Part shown: positions 9,606 through 18,775 of the stretch, one piece after another | How positions within the stretch are numbered: position 1 is the stretch's first letter | Layout of the letters: each line of letters begins with the position of its first letter | Assembly: GCA_945952105.1 (NCBI GenBank) | Contig: CAMFGZ010000006.1 | Span: forward strand, 62,001-126,000 | Length of the DNA stretch: 64,000 bases | Source of the DNA: an uncultured Rhodospirillaceae bacterium | Lineage (GTDB): Bacteria; Pseudomonadota; Alphaproteobacteria; Reyranellales; Reyranellaceae | Direction: 5' to 3' | Notes under the pieces: model-generated | What the model was told of the DNA's origin: nothing | Database searches by the model: none | The model's input: the letters and a program-made list of their open reading frames with translations, nothing else | Made by a program: the position numbers and the translations under genes

Positions 9606-10142
9606 ATGGCCGTAAAAGGCAGGCAGTCGATCGGACAGATCGGCATCACCCTCATCGTTCAGGACGTGGCCGCCGCGGCCGATTTCTATAGAGATGTGAT
9701 CGGCGCCGAGGAGATCCGGCGCAACTTCTCGCACAACCATGGCGAACCGGCGGGTCCGGAGGCTTTGGGCGCCGAGTTTGCGCTCGCCGGCGCCCGCCTC
9801 AATGTGACGAAAGAGAACCCGCACTGGCGCCAAGCGCCTCGCCCGGATTGGCCACGATCGCCGACGTCCGCGTGGGCGTCCTCGGGATTCCTGATCGTCT
9901 ATGTCGACGATGTTGATGATGTATTCGCCCGCGCTCTGGCCGCCGGAGCGACATCGCTCGCGAAGAATCAGGGTCCACAGGAAACCTACTGGGGCGACAA
10001 GGTCGTTCGGATCATCGATCCCTTCGGTCACGGCTGGGTTATCCAGAGCCGGCTCGAAGATGTCGAGGAAGGCGAACTTGCCGCGCGTTTCGAGGCTCAG
10101 CGCGCCCGCGTCCGCGCCCGCCGGACGGTACAGCAGGCATGA
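9606..10142 (+). CDS. VOC-superfamily (glyoxalase/dioxygenase fold) protein
   Basis: The protein has 178 aa with one vicinal-oxygen-chelate module: ITLIVQDVAAAADFYRDVIG at the N-terminus and the paired element VVRIIDPFGHGWVIQSRLED near residue 145. Such single-module proteins dimerise to make a metal site; most are PhnB- or glyoxalase-like with unknown substrate. A GGAGG eight bases before the ATG at 9606 sets the start. The C-terminus is an Arg/Glu-rich helix. The stop overlaps the next start (ATGA), making it first of a three-gene coupled operon. Confidence 0.85.
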   Translation: MAVKGRQSIGQIGITLIVQDVAAAADFYRDVIGAEEIRRNFSHNHGEPAGPEALGAEFALAGARLNVTKENPHWRQAPRPDWPRSPTSAWASSGFLIVYVDDVDDVFARALAAGATSLAKNQGPQETYWGDKVVRIIDPFGHGWVIQSRLEDVEEGELAARFEAQRARVRARRTVQQA

Positions 10143-10624
10143 GCGTCGAAGCGGTGCGTGCGTTTCTGTCGGCGCATGCGCCTGATCTCCAGGTTGTCGA
10201 ACTCGATGCCAGCACCGCAACAGTCGAAATGGCTGCCAAAGGTCATGGCGTTGCGCCGGCACAGATCGCCAAGACGCTGTCGCTTCGCATCAAGGACCGC
10301 AATCTGCTGATCGTGACCTCCGGCGATGCGAGGCTGAACAATCGCAAGATCAAGGACGTGCTGGGTGGCAAGCCACGCATGCTGAGTGCCGACGAAGTCG
10401 TGGCCCTCACCGGCCATCCGGTGGGTGGCGTTTGTCCGTTCGGGCTGCCAACGCCGCTTCCGGTCTATTGCGACAGCTCGCTGCGGGCGTTCGACGAGGT
10501 GGTCCCGGCTGCGGGCTCGACCAACTCGGCGGTCCGTATCGCGCCGGAGCGTATGGCGACGCTCGTGAATGCCAAATGGATCGACGTCTGCGACCGGCCG
10601 GGCATGGCTTCGGAGCCGTCATGA
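10139..10624 (+). CDS. YbaK/EbsC-family aminoacyl-tRNA deacylase-like protein
   Basis: This 161-aa YbaK/EbsC-fold protein contains GVAPAQIAKTLSLRI near residue 40 and the GHPVGGVCPFG stretch near residue 97, including the family glycine/proline loop. YbaK relatives hydrolyse mischarged tRNA (Cys-tRNAPro and others) in trans. Subfamily specificity cannot be told here. It overlaps the VOC gene upstream and the binding-protein gene downstream by ATGA at both ends, so all three are translated from one message. No functional connection among the three is obvious. Confidence 0.88.
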   Translation: MSVEAVRAFLSAHAPDLQVVELDASTATVEMAAKGHGVAPAQIAKTLSLRIKDRNLLIVTSGDARLNNRKIKDVLGGKPRMLSADEVVALTGHPVGGVCPFGLPTPLPVYCDSSLRAFDEVVPAAGSTNSAVRIAPERMATLVNAKWIDVCDRPGMASEPS

Positions 10625-11310
10625 AAGTCTTCAGTGCGATCGCGGTCCAGCGCGTGGTCGAGGAGCTCGTCCCCGCTTTCGAGAAGGTCCACGACTGCAG
10701 ACTCGACTTCACCTGGGCCACGGCCCCCCTGCTCCTGAAGCGCCTTCAGGCCGGCGAGAAGGCCGACGCGCTGATCCTCAACCGCGCGGTCACCGACATG
10801 CTGCTCGACACCGGCAGGATCGTCGCCGGGTCGGACGTTGTGATCGCAAGCTCCGCCACGGCCATCGCGGTCAGGGCGGGCGCACCAAAGCCCGACATCT
10901 CCACGCCCGAGGCGCTGAAGCGCACACTGCTCGACGCCAGGGCGATCTCTTATACGGATCCCGCGGCCGGCGGCGCGAGCGGCATCTACTTCGCGAAGCT
11001 GCTGGAGCGCATGGGCATCGCCCGCGAGATCAACGCCAAGACGAAGTTCCCGCCGCCCTCGGGCTATTCCGGCATGTTCCTGCCGACCGGCGAAGTCGAC
11101 CTAGCCGTCCAGCAGGTGCCGGAACTGCTGAGCGTGCGCGGCGTCGAGATCGTTGGCACGCTGCCGGGCGATCTCCACATGGTCACGGTGTTCGTGGCCG
11201 GCATCCCCGCCGACAATACGCGGCCCGCGCTGGCCAAAGCCCTGATCGAGAGCCTTCGCACGCCGGAAGCCAAGGCGCTCTTCCGCGCGAAGGGGCTGGA
11301 GCCGGGCTGA
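10621..11310 (+). CDS. ModA-like periplasmic-binding-fold protein lacking a signal peptide
   Basis: The 229-aa protein has the type-2 periplasmic binding fold of molybdate/extracellular solute receptors (SBP_bac_11-like): LDFTWATAPLLLKRLQAGEKAD, broken by the ligand loop, then AISYTDPAAGGASGIYF and a C-terminal ALIESLRTPEAKALF helix. It begins directly with MKVFSAIAVQRVV, the first strand of the mature fold, with no secretion signal. The start overlaps the previous stop (ATGA), which argues against a missed upstream signal. It may be a cytoplasmic ligand sensor or scavenger; no transporter genes flank it. Confidence 0.8.
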   Translation: MKVFSAIAVQRVVEELVPAFEKVHDCRLDFTWATAPLLLKRLQAGEKADALILNRAVTDMLLDTGRIVAGSDVVIASSATAIAVRAGAPKPDISTPEALKRTLLDARAISYTDPAAGGASGIYFAKLLERMGIAREINAKTKFPPPSGYSGMFLPTGEVDLAVQQVPELLSVRGVEIVGTLPGDLHMVTVFVAGIPADNTRPALAKALIESLRTPEAKALFRAKGLEPG

Positions 11311-11316
11311 GCCGGC

Positions 11317-12291
<975 letters not shown>

Positions 12292-12393
12292 GCCCGCCTT
12301 CTAGCACGCGGCGATCCTGTTCCCCAGCCGCCATGGAAAACGGCCGGGCTTCGCTCTATGAGAAGGCCCGACGATTTCCAAGCAGGATGTGTC

Positions 12394-13086
12394 GTGGCGA
12401 GAAAAACGATCAGCAAGAAGCCGACAACCGCGGCGGCGCGGCGCAGAAAGGCGAGCCGCCCCAACCTGCCGGAGCGCATCCTGGACGTCGCCGAGGAACT
12501 CTTCGGACGGGTGGGCTACGGCGGTGCGACCACACGCGCCATCGCCAGCCGCGCCCGCATGAATGTCGGGCAGCTCCACTACTATTTCGAATCCAAGCGA
12601 GCGATCTTCGAAGCGGTAGTGGCGCGGCACGGTACCGAGGTCACCGAGCGGCGGCGCCAGCTCCTGCAGGAAGCCGAGGCCCGCTATCCGCACGGCATCG
12701 TCCCGCTCGAGGTGCTGATCGATGCGCTGGTCCGTCCCCTGCTGATGGCCGAGCCGCGTGCGGGCAGCCAGCGCCGCACCTCGATGCAGATGCACGCCCG
12801 CCTCTTCACCGATCCTGACGACACCGCGAGCATCGTGCGCGCCGACATCTACGACGAGACCAACGCGCTCTACGTCGAGGCCATCCAGCGCGCCCTTCCC
12901 AATATCCCGGCGAAGACGCTCTACTGGCGCTACTACTTCATGATGGGCGCTTACGTCTGGACCCTGCTGCAGCCCGGCCGCCTGGAATCGATCTCCCAGG
13001 GCCATTGCGATCCCGCGGACATGGAAACCGCTATCCGCGAGATCGTCCCGTTCGTCTGCGCCGGCCTCGCCGCGCCGGTCGGTTAG
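12394..13086 (+). CDS. TetR-family transcriptional regulator
   Basis: The protein has about 230 aa. A basic leader (KKPTTAAARRRK) is followed by a TetR helix-turn-helix with ILDVAEELFGRVGYGG, then TTRAIASRARMNVGQLHYYF and SKRAIFEAVV. The C-terminal ligand domain carries a conserved-looking YWRYYFMMGAYVW helix. I prefer the GTG at 12394, with AGGA upstream; an ATG at 12358 would add 12 residues. It is divergent from the aldo/keto reductase, and its stop overlaps by a few bases the stop of the convergent VOC gene. The ligand is unknown. Confidence 0.9.
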   Translation: MARKTISKKPTTAAARRRKASRPNLPERILDVAEELFGRVGYGGATTRAIASRARMNVGQLHYYFESKRAIFEAVVARHGTEVTERRRQLLQEAEARYPHGIVPLEVLIDALVRPLLMAEPRAGSQRRTSMQMHARLFTDPDDTASIVRADIYDETNALYVEAIQRALPNIPAKTLYWRYYFMMGAYVWTLLQPGRLESISQGHCDPADMETAIREIVPFVCAGLAAPVG

Positions 13087-13529
13087 GCCGCCTTCACGCG
13101 GCTCTTGAGGCGGCAGCGGCATTTGTCGAACTGGTGGAGCTCCACCATGTTGCCGCATGGATCGTTGAGGAAAAGCTGCTCGGCGTCGGGGCCTGTCGCG
13201 CCCTTCAGCGACCAGTAACTGGCCCCCAGCCGGTCGAGTTCGGCCTTGGTCTCGGCGATGTTCTCGACGGCCAACGCGACATGCGGCGAGGTTGGATCCT
13301 TGCCGGGTCCCTGGGCGAAGCGCGAGGGCACGTCGCCGCCAATCAGGTGGATCTGGCCCACTTCACCGATGTTGATCCACATGCCGGGAATGCCCGGAAT
13401 CTCCGGACGGCCGGTGTCATGCTCCAGGCCGAGCACGCCGGTATAGAAATTTCTGAGGTCTTCGATCGTCTTGTCACCGGCGTCGATACGCACGCCGTGG
13501 TGATGGATCTCCAGCACCTTGATGGCCAT
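13083..13529 (-). CDS. VOC-family protein
   Basis: This 148-aa glyoxalase-fold protein carries EIHHHGVRIDAGDKTIEDLR at the N-terminus, HVALAVENIAETKAEL in the middle and FLNDPCGNMVELHQF at the end. These supply the His and Glu ligands of a typical metal site. The start at 13529 follows GGGAGGAG. The family includes fosfomycin-resistance enzymes, glyoxalases and ring-cleavage dioxygenases; this member cannot be assigned. It is divergent from the flavin monooxygenase gene across a 148-bp gap that holds an AGGTCA palindrome. Confidence 0.85.
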   Translation of the reverse strand: MAIKVLEIHHHGVRIDAGDKTIEDLRNFYTGVLGLEHDTGRPEIPGIPGMWINIGEVGQIHLIGGDVPSRFAQGPGKDPTSPHVALAVENIAETKAELDRLGASYWSLKGATGPDAEQLFLNDPCGNMVELHQFDKCRCRLKSRVKAA

Positions 13530-13579
13530 CCTTGCTCCTCCCACGAGCCGTTCTATTGGCTCGAAGTATCACCGACATC

Positions 13580-13614
13580 AGGTCAATCGATCAACAAATT
13601 AGGTCACTTGACCT
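13580..13614. promoter_or_regulatory. Candidate operator: AGGTCA repeat and AGGTCA-CT-TGACCT palindrome
   Basis: A perfect 6-2-6 inverted repeat occupies 13601-13614. A further AGGTCA at 13580-13585 lies exactly 21 bp (two helical turns) upstream. The sites sit midway between the divergent VOC and monooxygenase starts. The nearby TetR regulator is a candidate binder, but a GntR or MarR protein elsewhere is equally possible. Confidence 0.55.
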
Positions 13615-13677
13615 GAACGCGCGACACAAGCATCGTCGCGACAACAAACAAGCGCCCAGCGCCGGAGGAAATTCGAT

Positions 13678-14922
13678 ATGCGGACCAAGCGGGCCGCCGA
13701 CTGGACACCGTCGGCGACGTTGCCCAGCACGCCGGTCTCTTTCACCGGCGTCACCTACGCCGACATGCTCGAACGTGCCCGCACGCTGGTGCCGACGATC
13801 GCCGCCCGCGCCGAGGCCTGCGAGAAGTTGCGACGCCTGCCCGACGACACCGAGCGCGATCTCCATCGCACCGGCCTCTTCCGCATGGTCCAGCCCGCGC
13901 GCGTCGGCGGCGCCGATCTCGACGTCGGTATTCTGGTCGACACCTGCGCGGAGATCGCGCGAGTCTGCCCGTCGACCGCCTGGAATCTCGGCAACCTCAG
14001 CAGCCACCACTGGATGCTGGGCTACTTCCATCCCGAGGCCCAGGACGAGATTTGGGACGCCTCGCCCGACGTGCTGATCGCCACCTCGCTCATCTTCCCC
14101 AACGGCCGCGGCCGCAAGGTCGATGGCGGCTACGAAGTCTCCGGTCGGTGGCCGCTCTCCTCCGGGGTCGACAATTCCGACTGGAACATGCTGGGCTTCA
14201 TGCTGCGCGAGCACGAGAACGGCCCGCCGATCGACCAGCGGTTTGCCCTGGTCCATCGCTCGCAATACGAGATCATCGACACCTGGCATGCCGTCGGCCT
14301 CTCGGGGACCGGCTCGAAGGACGTGGAGATCAGGAACCTCTTCGTCCCCGAGGTGCACACGATCTCCGCCCGGTCGATGAACGGCAAGCCGCACGCCGGC
14401 TCTGTCGCCAATCCGTCGCCCCTCTTCCGCCTGCCCATGCTGGCGCTCGGGCCGTACGTCCTGTCGGGGGTGCTACTGGGCTGCGCGCAGGGAGCCTACG
14501 AGACGGTGGTCGGAGCCGCCCGTACGCGCAATGCGACCACGACAGGCCAGCCGTTTGGCGCGAGCCAGGCGGTGCAGATCAAGGTTGCGGAAGCCAGCGT
14601 CCGCATCGACACGGCCGAGGCGATGATGCGGCACGCCTGCGAACACGCGATGACGGTGGCGCGAGCGGGCGCAGACGCAGCGCACGAGGACAAGCTGCGC
14701 TATCGGCGCGATGCCTTCTTCTCGGCCCGCCTCTGTCTGGAGGCCGTCGACATCCTGATGGGTATCGCGGGATCGAGCGGCCTCTACCTCAGCGGGTCGA
14801 TGCAACGCCTGTTCCGCGATGCGCATGCAGCCAACGCACATGTCATGTTCTCGACCGATGTTCAGGGTGCATTGTTCGGACAACACGCGCTCGGCATGGC
14901 CGGGCCGCCGCCGCTGCTCTGA
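13678..14922 (+). CDS. Group D flavin monooxygenase / acyl-CoA-dehydrogenase-fold oxygenase
   Basis: The 414-aa protein has the acyl-CoA dehydrogenase fold. The C-terminal Acyl-CoA_dh_2-type domain (roughly residues 255-390) groups it with two-component flavin monooxygenases such as HpaB-like, DszC and HsaA enzymes, which use reduced flavin from a separate reductase. Visible elements are WPLSSGVDNSDWNMLGF near residue 155 and a GAARTRNATTTGQPFG segment. The ATG at 13678 follows GGAGGAAATTCGAT. It precedes the liv-type transporter genes by 46 bp in the same direction, which suggests that the importer feeds an aromatic or acid substrate to it. A true acyl-CoA dehydrogenase is less likely. Confidence 0.82.
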   Translation: MRTKRAADWTPSATLPSTPVSFTGVTYADMLERARTLVPTIAARAEACEKLRRLPDDTERDLHRTGLFRMVQPARVGGADLDVGILVDTCAEIARVCPSTAWNLGNLSSHHWMLGYFHPEAQDEIWDASPDVLIATSLIFPNGRGRKVDGGYEVSGRWPLSSGVDNSDWNMLGFMLREHENGPPIDQRFALVHRSQYEIIDTWHAVGLSGTGSKDVEIRNLFVPEVHTISARSMNGKPHAGSVANPSPLFRLPMLALGPYVLSGVLLGCAQGAYETVVGAARTRNATTTGQPFGASQAVQIKVAEASVRIDTAEAMMRHACEHAMTVARAGADAAHEDKLRYRRDAFFSARLCLEAVDILMGIAGSSGLYLSGSMQRLFRDAHAANAHVMFSTDVQGALFGQHALGMAGPPPLL

Positions 14923-14968
14923 CCGGAGCGACGGCCACAAAGAAGTTCAACGAGTGGGAGGAAGAAGA

Positions 14969-16105
14969 ATGTCACTGTCATCGTTCATCGCAAGATTGGC
15001 CGGCGCCACGGCGCTGGTCGGCCTGTCGGCCTTCGGCGTTCAGGCGCAGACCTCGGGCGAACCGATCAAGATCGGCGCCATCGTCTCCGTCACCGGCGCG
15101 GGTGCGGGTCTCGGCGTGCCCGAGCGCAACGGCCTGCTGCTGGCGGAGAAGGACATCAACGCCAAGGGCGGCATCAAGGGCCGGCCGATCAAAATCATCG
15201 TCGAGGACGATGCCTCCAATCCCGACACCGCACTCAGCAAGGCCAACGACCTGATCTTCGGCCAGAAGGTTCAGGCCCTGCTCGGTCCCTCTCTGACGGC
15301 CAGCACCGTCGCCGTTGGCGGCGTGACGCACGCCAACAAGATCCCGCAGATCGCCTTCACCGGCATTGGCCCCGCCGTCGAGCGCGAGCGCAAGTGCCTC
15401 GCCCACGTACTGCCGCCGCAGCGGCTCAACGCCACCGCCCTGCTCGAATACGCCAAGAACATCAAGGCGACGAAGATCGGCGTGCTGCATGACGCAGGCT
15501 ACGGCAACGTCGTGATGGCCGAACTGAAGCCGCTCGCCGACAAGTACGGCGTCAAGCTGGTAGCCGTCGAGAAGTTCGAAATCGGTGCCACCGACACCAC
15601 CACCCAGGCGGCCAAGGTGAAGGCGTCGCAGCCCGACGCGGTGTTCATCATCGCCACCTCGGCCACCCCCTTCCGTAACGTCAAGCAGATCCAGATCACC
15701 CAGCCGGTGGTCGCCGCGATCGGCTCCTCGTCTTATGAGTATGTGAACGCAATGGGACCGGCCGCGGACAACATCGTGATCCCGGAGTTCCTGGTCGGAG
15801 AGGATCCGCTGCCGCACCAGAAGGCTTTCGTCGAGCTCTACAAGCAGGCCTACAACTCGACGCCGAAGAACTACGAGGCAGCGGCCTGGGATGCCGCGCA
15901 CATCATCGCCGCGGCCCTCGACAAGGCTGGCGCCGACGCTACGGGCGAGAAGCTCTGCGAGGCCATGAAGGCGCCCTACACCGGGGTGCTGGCCAACTAC
16001 AACTTCTCGGCCGACGACATGACGGGGATTCCGATCTCGAGTTTCGTCTTCTCGAAGCTGGTCGGCGGCAAGTACACGCGCACGCCGTTCCGCGTCACGC
16101 AGTAA
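14969..16105 (+). CDS. livK: Branched-chain-amino-acid-type ABC transporter, periplasmic receptor
   Basis: This is a 378-aa LivJ/LivK-type (Peripla_BP_6) receptor. A Sec signal peptide ends at about Ala26 (LSAFGVQA). The mature protein opens with EPIKIGAIVSVTGAGAGLG, the usual ligand-lobe start. GGAGGAAGAAG precedes the ATG at 14969. HAAT receptors bind branched amino acids, but many paralogues bind aromatic acids, amides or urea. Neighbouring oxidative genes make a non-amino-acid substrate plausible. A hairpin between this gene and livH may set the usual excess of receptor over membrane parts. Confidence 0.92.
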   Translation: MSLSSFIARLAGATALVGLSAFGVQAQTSGEPIKIGAIVSVTGAGAGLGVPERNGLLLAEKDINAKGGIKGRPIKIIVEDDASNPDTALSKANDLIFGQKVQALLGPSLTASTVAVGGVTHANKIPQIAFTGIGPAVERERKCLAHVLPPQRLNATALLEYAKNIKATKIGVLHDAGYGNVVMAELKPLADKYGVKLVAVEKFEIGATDTTTQAAKVKASQPDAVFIIATSATPFRNVKQIQITQPVVAAIGSSSYEYVNAMGPAADNIVIPEFLVGEDPLPHQKAFVELYKQAYNSTPKNYEAAAWDAAHIIAAALDKAGADATGEKLCEAMKAPYTGVLANYNFSADDMTGIPISSFVFSKLVGGKYTRTPFRVTQ

Positions 16106-16113
16106 CCAACGAC

Positions 16114-16142
16114 GGCGCAGGTCTCCTCGCGGGCCCTGCGCC
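16114..16142 (+). terminator. Intra-operon attenuator/stabiliser hairpin
   Basis: GGCGCAGG and CCTGCGCC form an 8-bp perfect stem with a 13-nt loop immediately after the livK stop. There is no T tract. Such hairpins after receptor genes commonly cause partial termination or protect the receptor message. Confidence 0.5.
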
Positions 16143-16172
16143 GCGCCTCCTTTCGCGCGGAAACACCTCTTC

Positions 16173-17060
16173 ATGACATTGAGCCTGATCCTTCAGGCCC
16201 TCTTCGCGGGCGTGACGAACGGCATCGTCTATGCGCTCGTCGGCACGGGCCTGTCTGCCATCTTCAAGGGCAGCCGCGTGATCAACGCCATGCAGGGCGA
16301 GTTCGCCGTGATCGGCGCGATGACCACCGTGCTGTTGCTGACCAAGGCCGGCTGGCCCTATGCCGCCGCCATCGCCGGCGGCGCGATCGCGGGCGCCCTG
16401 GTCGGCGCCTTCATCGAGGTCTCCTTCGTCCGCTACATGGCGAAGAAGAACGCGAGCGAGGACAGCTTCCTGCTGCTGACCATCGGCCTCGCCCTCTCCC
16501 TCTCGGCCAGCATCCTGTATTTCGTCGGTCGCGACGGCCATCTTTTGCCCCCGCTCGGAGGCGAGGGCGTCCTGATCGTCATGGATGCCGTCATCCAGTT
16601 CCATGCGCTGTGGCTGATCGCCATCGGCATCGGCGCGACCCTGGCGCTGCGCGCCTTCTACCACCGTACCACGATCGGACTGTCGATGATGGCGGCCTCG
16701 ATCGACGCGGACGGCGCGGCCACCACCGGCATCAACGTGGCGCGCATGCGCACCTTCACCTTCGTGCTGGGCGGCCTGCTGGGGGCTTTGGGCGGCATCC
16801 TGGTCACACCGCTGATCGCGGTCGACTACCAGCTCGGACTCAACCTCACGCTCAAGGGCTTTGCGGCCGCCGTGCTGGGCGGGCTCACCAATCCGCTGGG
16901 CGCCGCCGTCGGCGGCATCACCCTGGGGCTGGTCGAGTCGCTCGCCATTATTGGAATCTCGTCGAGCTACAAGGACGTCGTCGCCTTCTCGGTGCTCATC
17001 ATCATCATGATCCTGATGCCGCAGGGCATCCTCGGCCGAGCCGGCCGGCGGGGAGGCTGA
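16173..17060 (+). CDS. livH: Branched-chain-type ABC transporter permease LivH
   Basis: The 295-aa polytopic inner-membrane permease has the LivH signature: the opening GVTNGIVYALVGTGLSAIF, the EAA-like segment near MAASIDADGAATTGINV, and GFAAAVLGGLTNPLGAAVGG, where family members keep an ALVLGG-G-S-motif. It pairs with LivM as the transmembrane channel. The spacing to livM is four bases, indicating co-translation. Confidence 0.94.
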   Translation: MTLSLILQALFAGVTNGIVYALVGTGLSAIFKGSRVINAMQGEFAVIGAMTTVLLLTKAGWPYAAAIAGGAIAGALVGAFIEVSFVRYMAKKNASEDSFLLLTIGLALSLSASILYFVGRDGHLLPPLGGEGVLIVMDAVIQFHALWLIAIGIGATLALRAFYHRTTIGLSMMAASIDADGAATTGINVARMRTFTFVLGGLLGALGGILVTPLIAVDYQLGLNLTLKGFAAAVLGGLTNPLGAAVGGITLGLVESLAIIGISSSYKDVVAFSVLIIIMILMPQGILGRAGRRGG

Positions 17061-17064
17061 GCGC

Positions 17065-18021
17065 ATGAATTCGCGCACCCTCCTCTGGCTCGTTCCCTGC
17101 CTGATCGTCTGGGCCGTGCTGCCCTTCGTCGTGCCGCGCAACATCGCAGACCTGCTGGTGTTCACCGGCATCTACACGGTCGCCGGCCTCGGCATCGGCC
17201 TGCTGCTCGGTCATTGTGGCATCGTCAACCTGGCGCAGGCGACCTTCTACGGGCTCGGCGCCTATGCCAGCGCCTACTGTACGGTGATGATGGGCCTGCC
17301 CAGTATCGTGGGCTTCCTGGTCGGCGCCGTGATCAGCATGGTGCTGGCCTATGTCATCGGCCGGCCCATCCTGCGTCTCACGGGCTACTTCCTGGCGCTC
17401 GGCACCCTCGCCCTCAGCGCCATCGCGAGCGCGCTGTTCTTCGAATGGGACTGGCTGACCGGCGGGACCCTGGGCATCGGCGGCATCCCCAAGCTCGACC
17501 TCTTCGGCTTCCTGCTCGACCGGCCGTCGCGTTACTACTTCTTCGTCTGGATTGTGGCCTTCGCCTGCATGGCGGTGGCCCATAATCTCGTCGACAGCCG
17601 CACCGGCCTGATGCTGCGCGCGATGCGCGATTCCAGCACCGCGGCCGCCGCTCTCTCGATCGACCTCCAGGCGCTGCGTACCAAGGTCTTCGTCGTCTGC
17701 GCGCTGTTCGGCAGCCTCGCGGGCAGCCTGTTCGCCCATCACGCCTCCTTCGTCAGCACGCAGAGCTTCACCGTCGACCGCTCGATCAGCTTCCTGCTGA
17801 TCCCGGTCATCGGCGGCGCAACCTCAATCCCCGGCATCGTGGTCGGTGCGCTGTTCGTCACCTTCCTGCCCGAGCTGCTGAGCAAGCTGGGCGACATCCA
17901 CCAGATCCTGTTCGGCCTCGCCCTTGTCGCCGTCGTCGTCCTGATGCCGGAAGGACTGGTCGGCGCGTTCGGCAAGCTGCGGACGCGGCTGGCAAGGCGA
18001 GAGGGCGGCGGCAATGGTTGA
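17065..18021 (+). CDS. livM: Branched-chain-type ABC transporter permease LivM
   Basis: The 318-aa second permease has about eight to nine membrane helices. LivM features are YTVAGLGIGLLLGHCGIVNL with AQATFYGLGAYASAY, and a late VIGGATSIPGIVVGALFVTF segment. The C-terminus ends in a basic RLARREGGG tail. Its coding region overlaps livG by eight bases, so the membrane and ATPase parts are probably translated in step. Confidence 0.94.
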   Translation: MNSRTLLWLVPCLIVWAVLPFVVPRNIADLLVFTGIYTVAGLGIGLLLGHCGIVNLAQATFYGLGAYASAYCTVMMGLPSIVGFLVGAVISMVLAYVIGRPILRLTGYFLALGTLALSAIASALFFEWDWLTGGTLGIGGIPKLDLFGFLLDRPSRYYFFVWIVAFACMAVAHNLVDSRTGLMLRAMRDSSTAAAALSIDLQALRTKVFVVCALFGSLAGSLFAHHASFVSTQSFTVDRSISFLLIPVIGGATSIPGIVVGALFVTFLPELLSKLGDIHQILFGLALVAVVVLMPEGLVGAFGKLRTRLARREGGGNG

Positions 18022-18772
18022 GCCCCTCCTCGCCCTCCAGGAGATCGGCCATTCGTTCGGCGGCCTCTCCGTGCTGCGCTCCGTCACCTTCGACGTGCCC
18101 GAGGGAGGCATCATCGGTCTCATCGGCCCCAACGGCTCGGGCAAGACCACGCTGTTCAACATCGTGACCGGTTACATACGGCCGCTGGCCGGCACCATCA
18201 CCTATCGCGGCACGGCCCTCGGCCGCGACACGATCCAGCAACGCGGCCTCAACGGCCTCGTCCGCACCTTCCAGACGCCGCAGGTCTTCGAGCAGATGAC
18301 CGTGCTGGAGAACGTGATGGTCGGCTGCACCAAGCTCACGAAGACGACCATGCTGCAGGACCTGCTGCGTACCCCCGCCGCGCGCGGCCAGATGCGCGAG
18401 ATCCGCGAACGCGCCGAAGCCGCCTGCGAGCGCTTCGGCCTGACGGCGCTGCGCGACCTGCCAGCGGCCAGCCTCACCGCCGGCCAGCGCCGCATCCTCG
18501 AGATCGCCCGTGCCGTGGTCGGCGAGCCGCGCCTGCTGCTGCTCGACGAGCCGTCCTCCGGCCTCAACGTCCAGGAGATCGACGACCTGCGCGACTGGAT
18601 CGTGCGGCTGAACGAAGAAGGCATTACCGTCCTGCTGGTGTCGCACGACATGGGCCTGATGACCGTGGCCCGCACCGTGCACACGCTCTACTTCGGCGAG
18701 ATCATTGCCAGCGGCGACATGGCCGCCATCCAGCGCGACCCGCGGGTCCGCGAAGTCTATCTCGGGGTCTGA
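18014..18772 (+). CDS. livG: Branched-chain-type ABC transporter ATPase LivG
   Basis: The 252-aa ATPase has Walker A GPNGSGKTT near residue 38, the LivG-specific RTFQTPQVFEQMTVLENV segment, Walker B LLLLDEPSSGLN and an H-loop in VLLVSHDMGLM. Its signature motif reads SLTAGQRR instead of canonical LSGGQ, a substitution common in this subfamily. It works as a heterodimer with LivF on the cytoplasmic face. Confidence 0.95.
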   Translation: MVEPLLALQEIGHSFGGLSVLRSVTFDVPEGGIIGLIGPNGSGKTTLFNIVTGYIRPLAGTITYRGTALGRDTIQQRGLNGLVRTFQTPQVFEQMTVLENVMVGCTKLTKTTMLQDLLRTPAARGQMREIRERAEAACERFGLTALRDLPAASLTAGQRRILEIARAVVGEPRLLLLDEPSSGLNVQEIDDLRDWIVRLNEEGITVLLVSHDMGLMTVARTVHTLYFGEIIASGDMAAIQRDPRVREVYLGV

Positions 18773-18775
18773 ACC

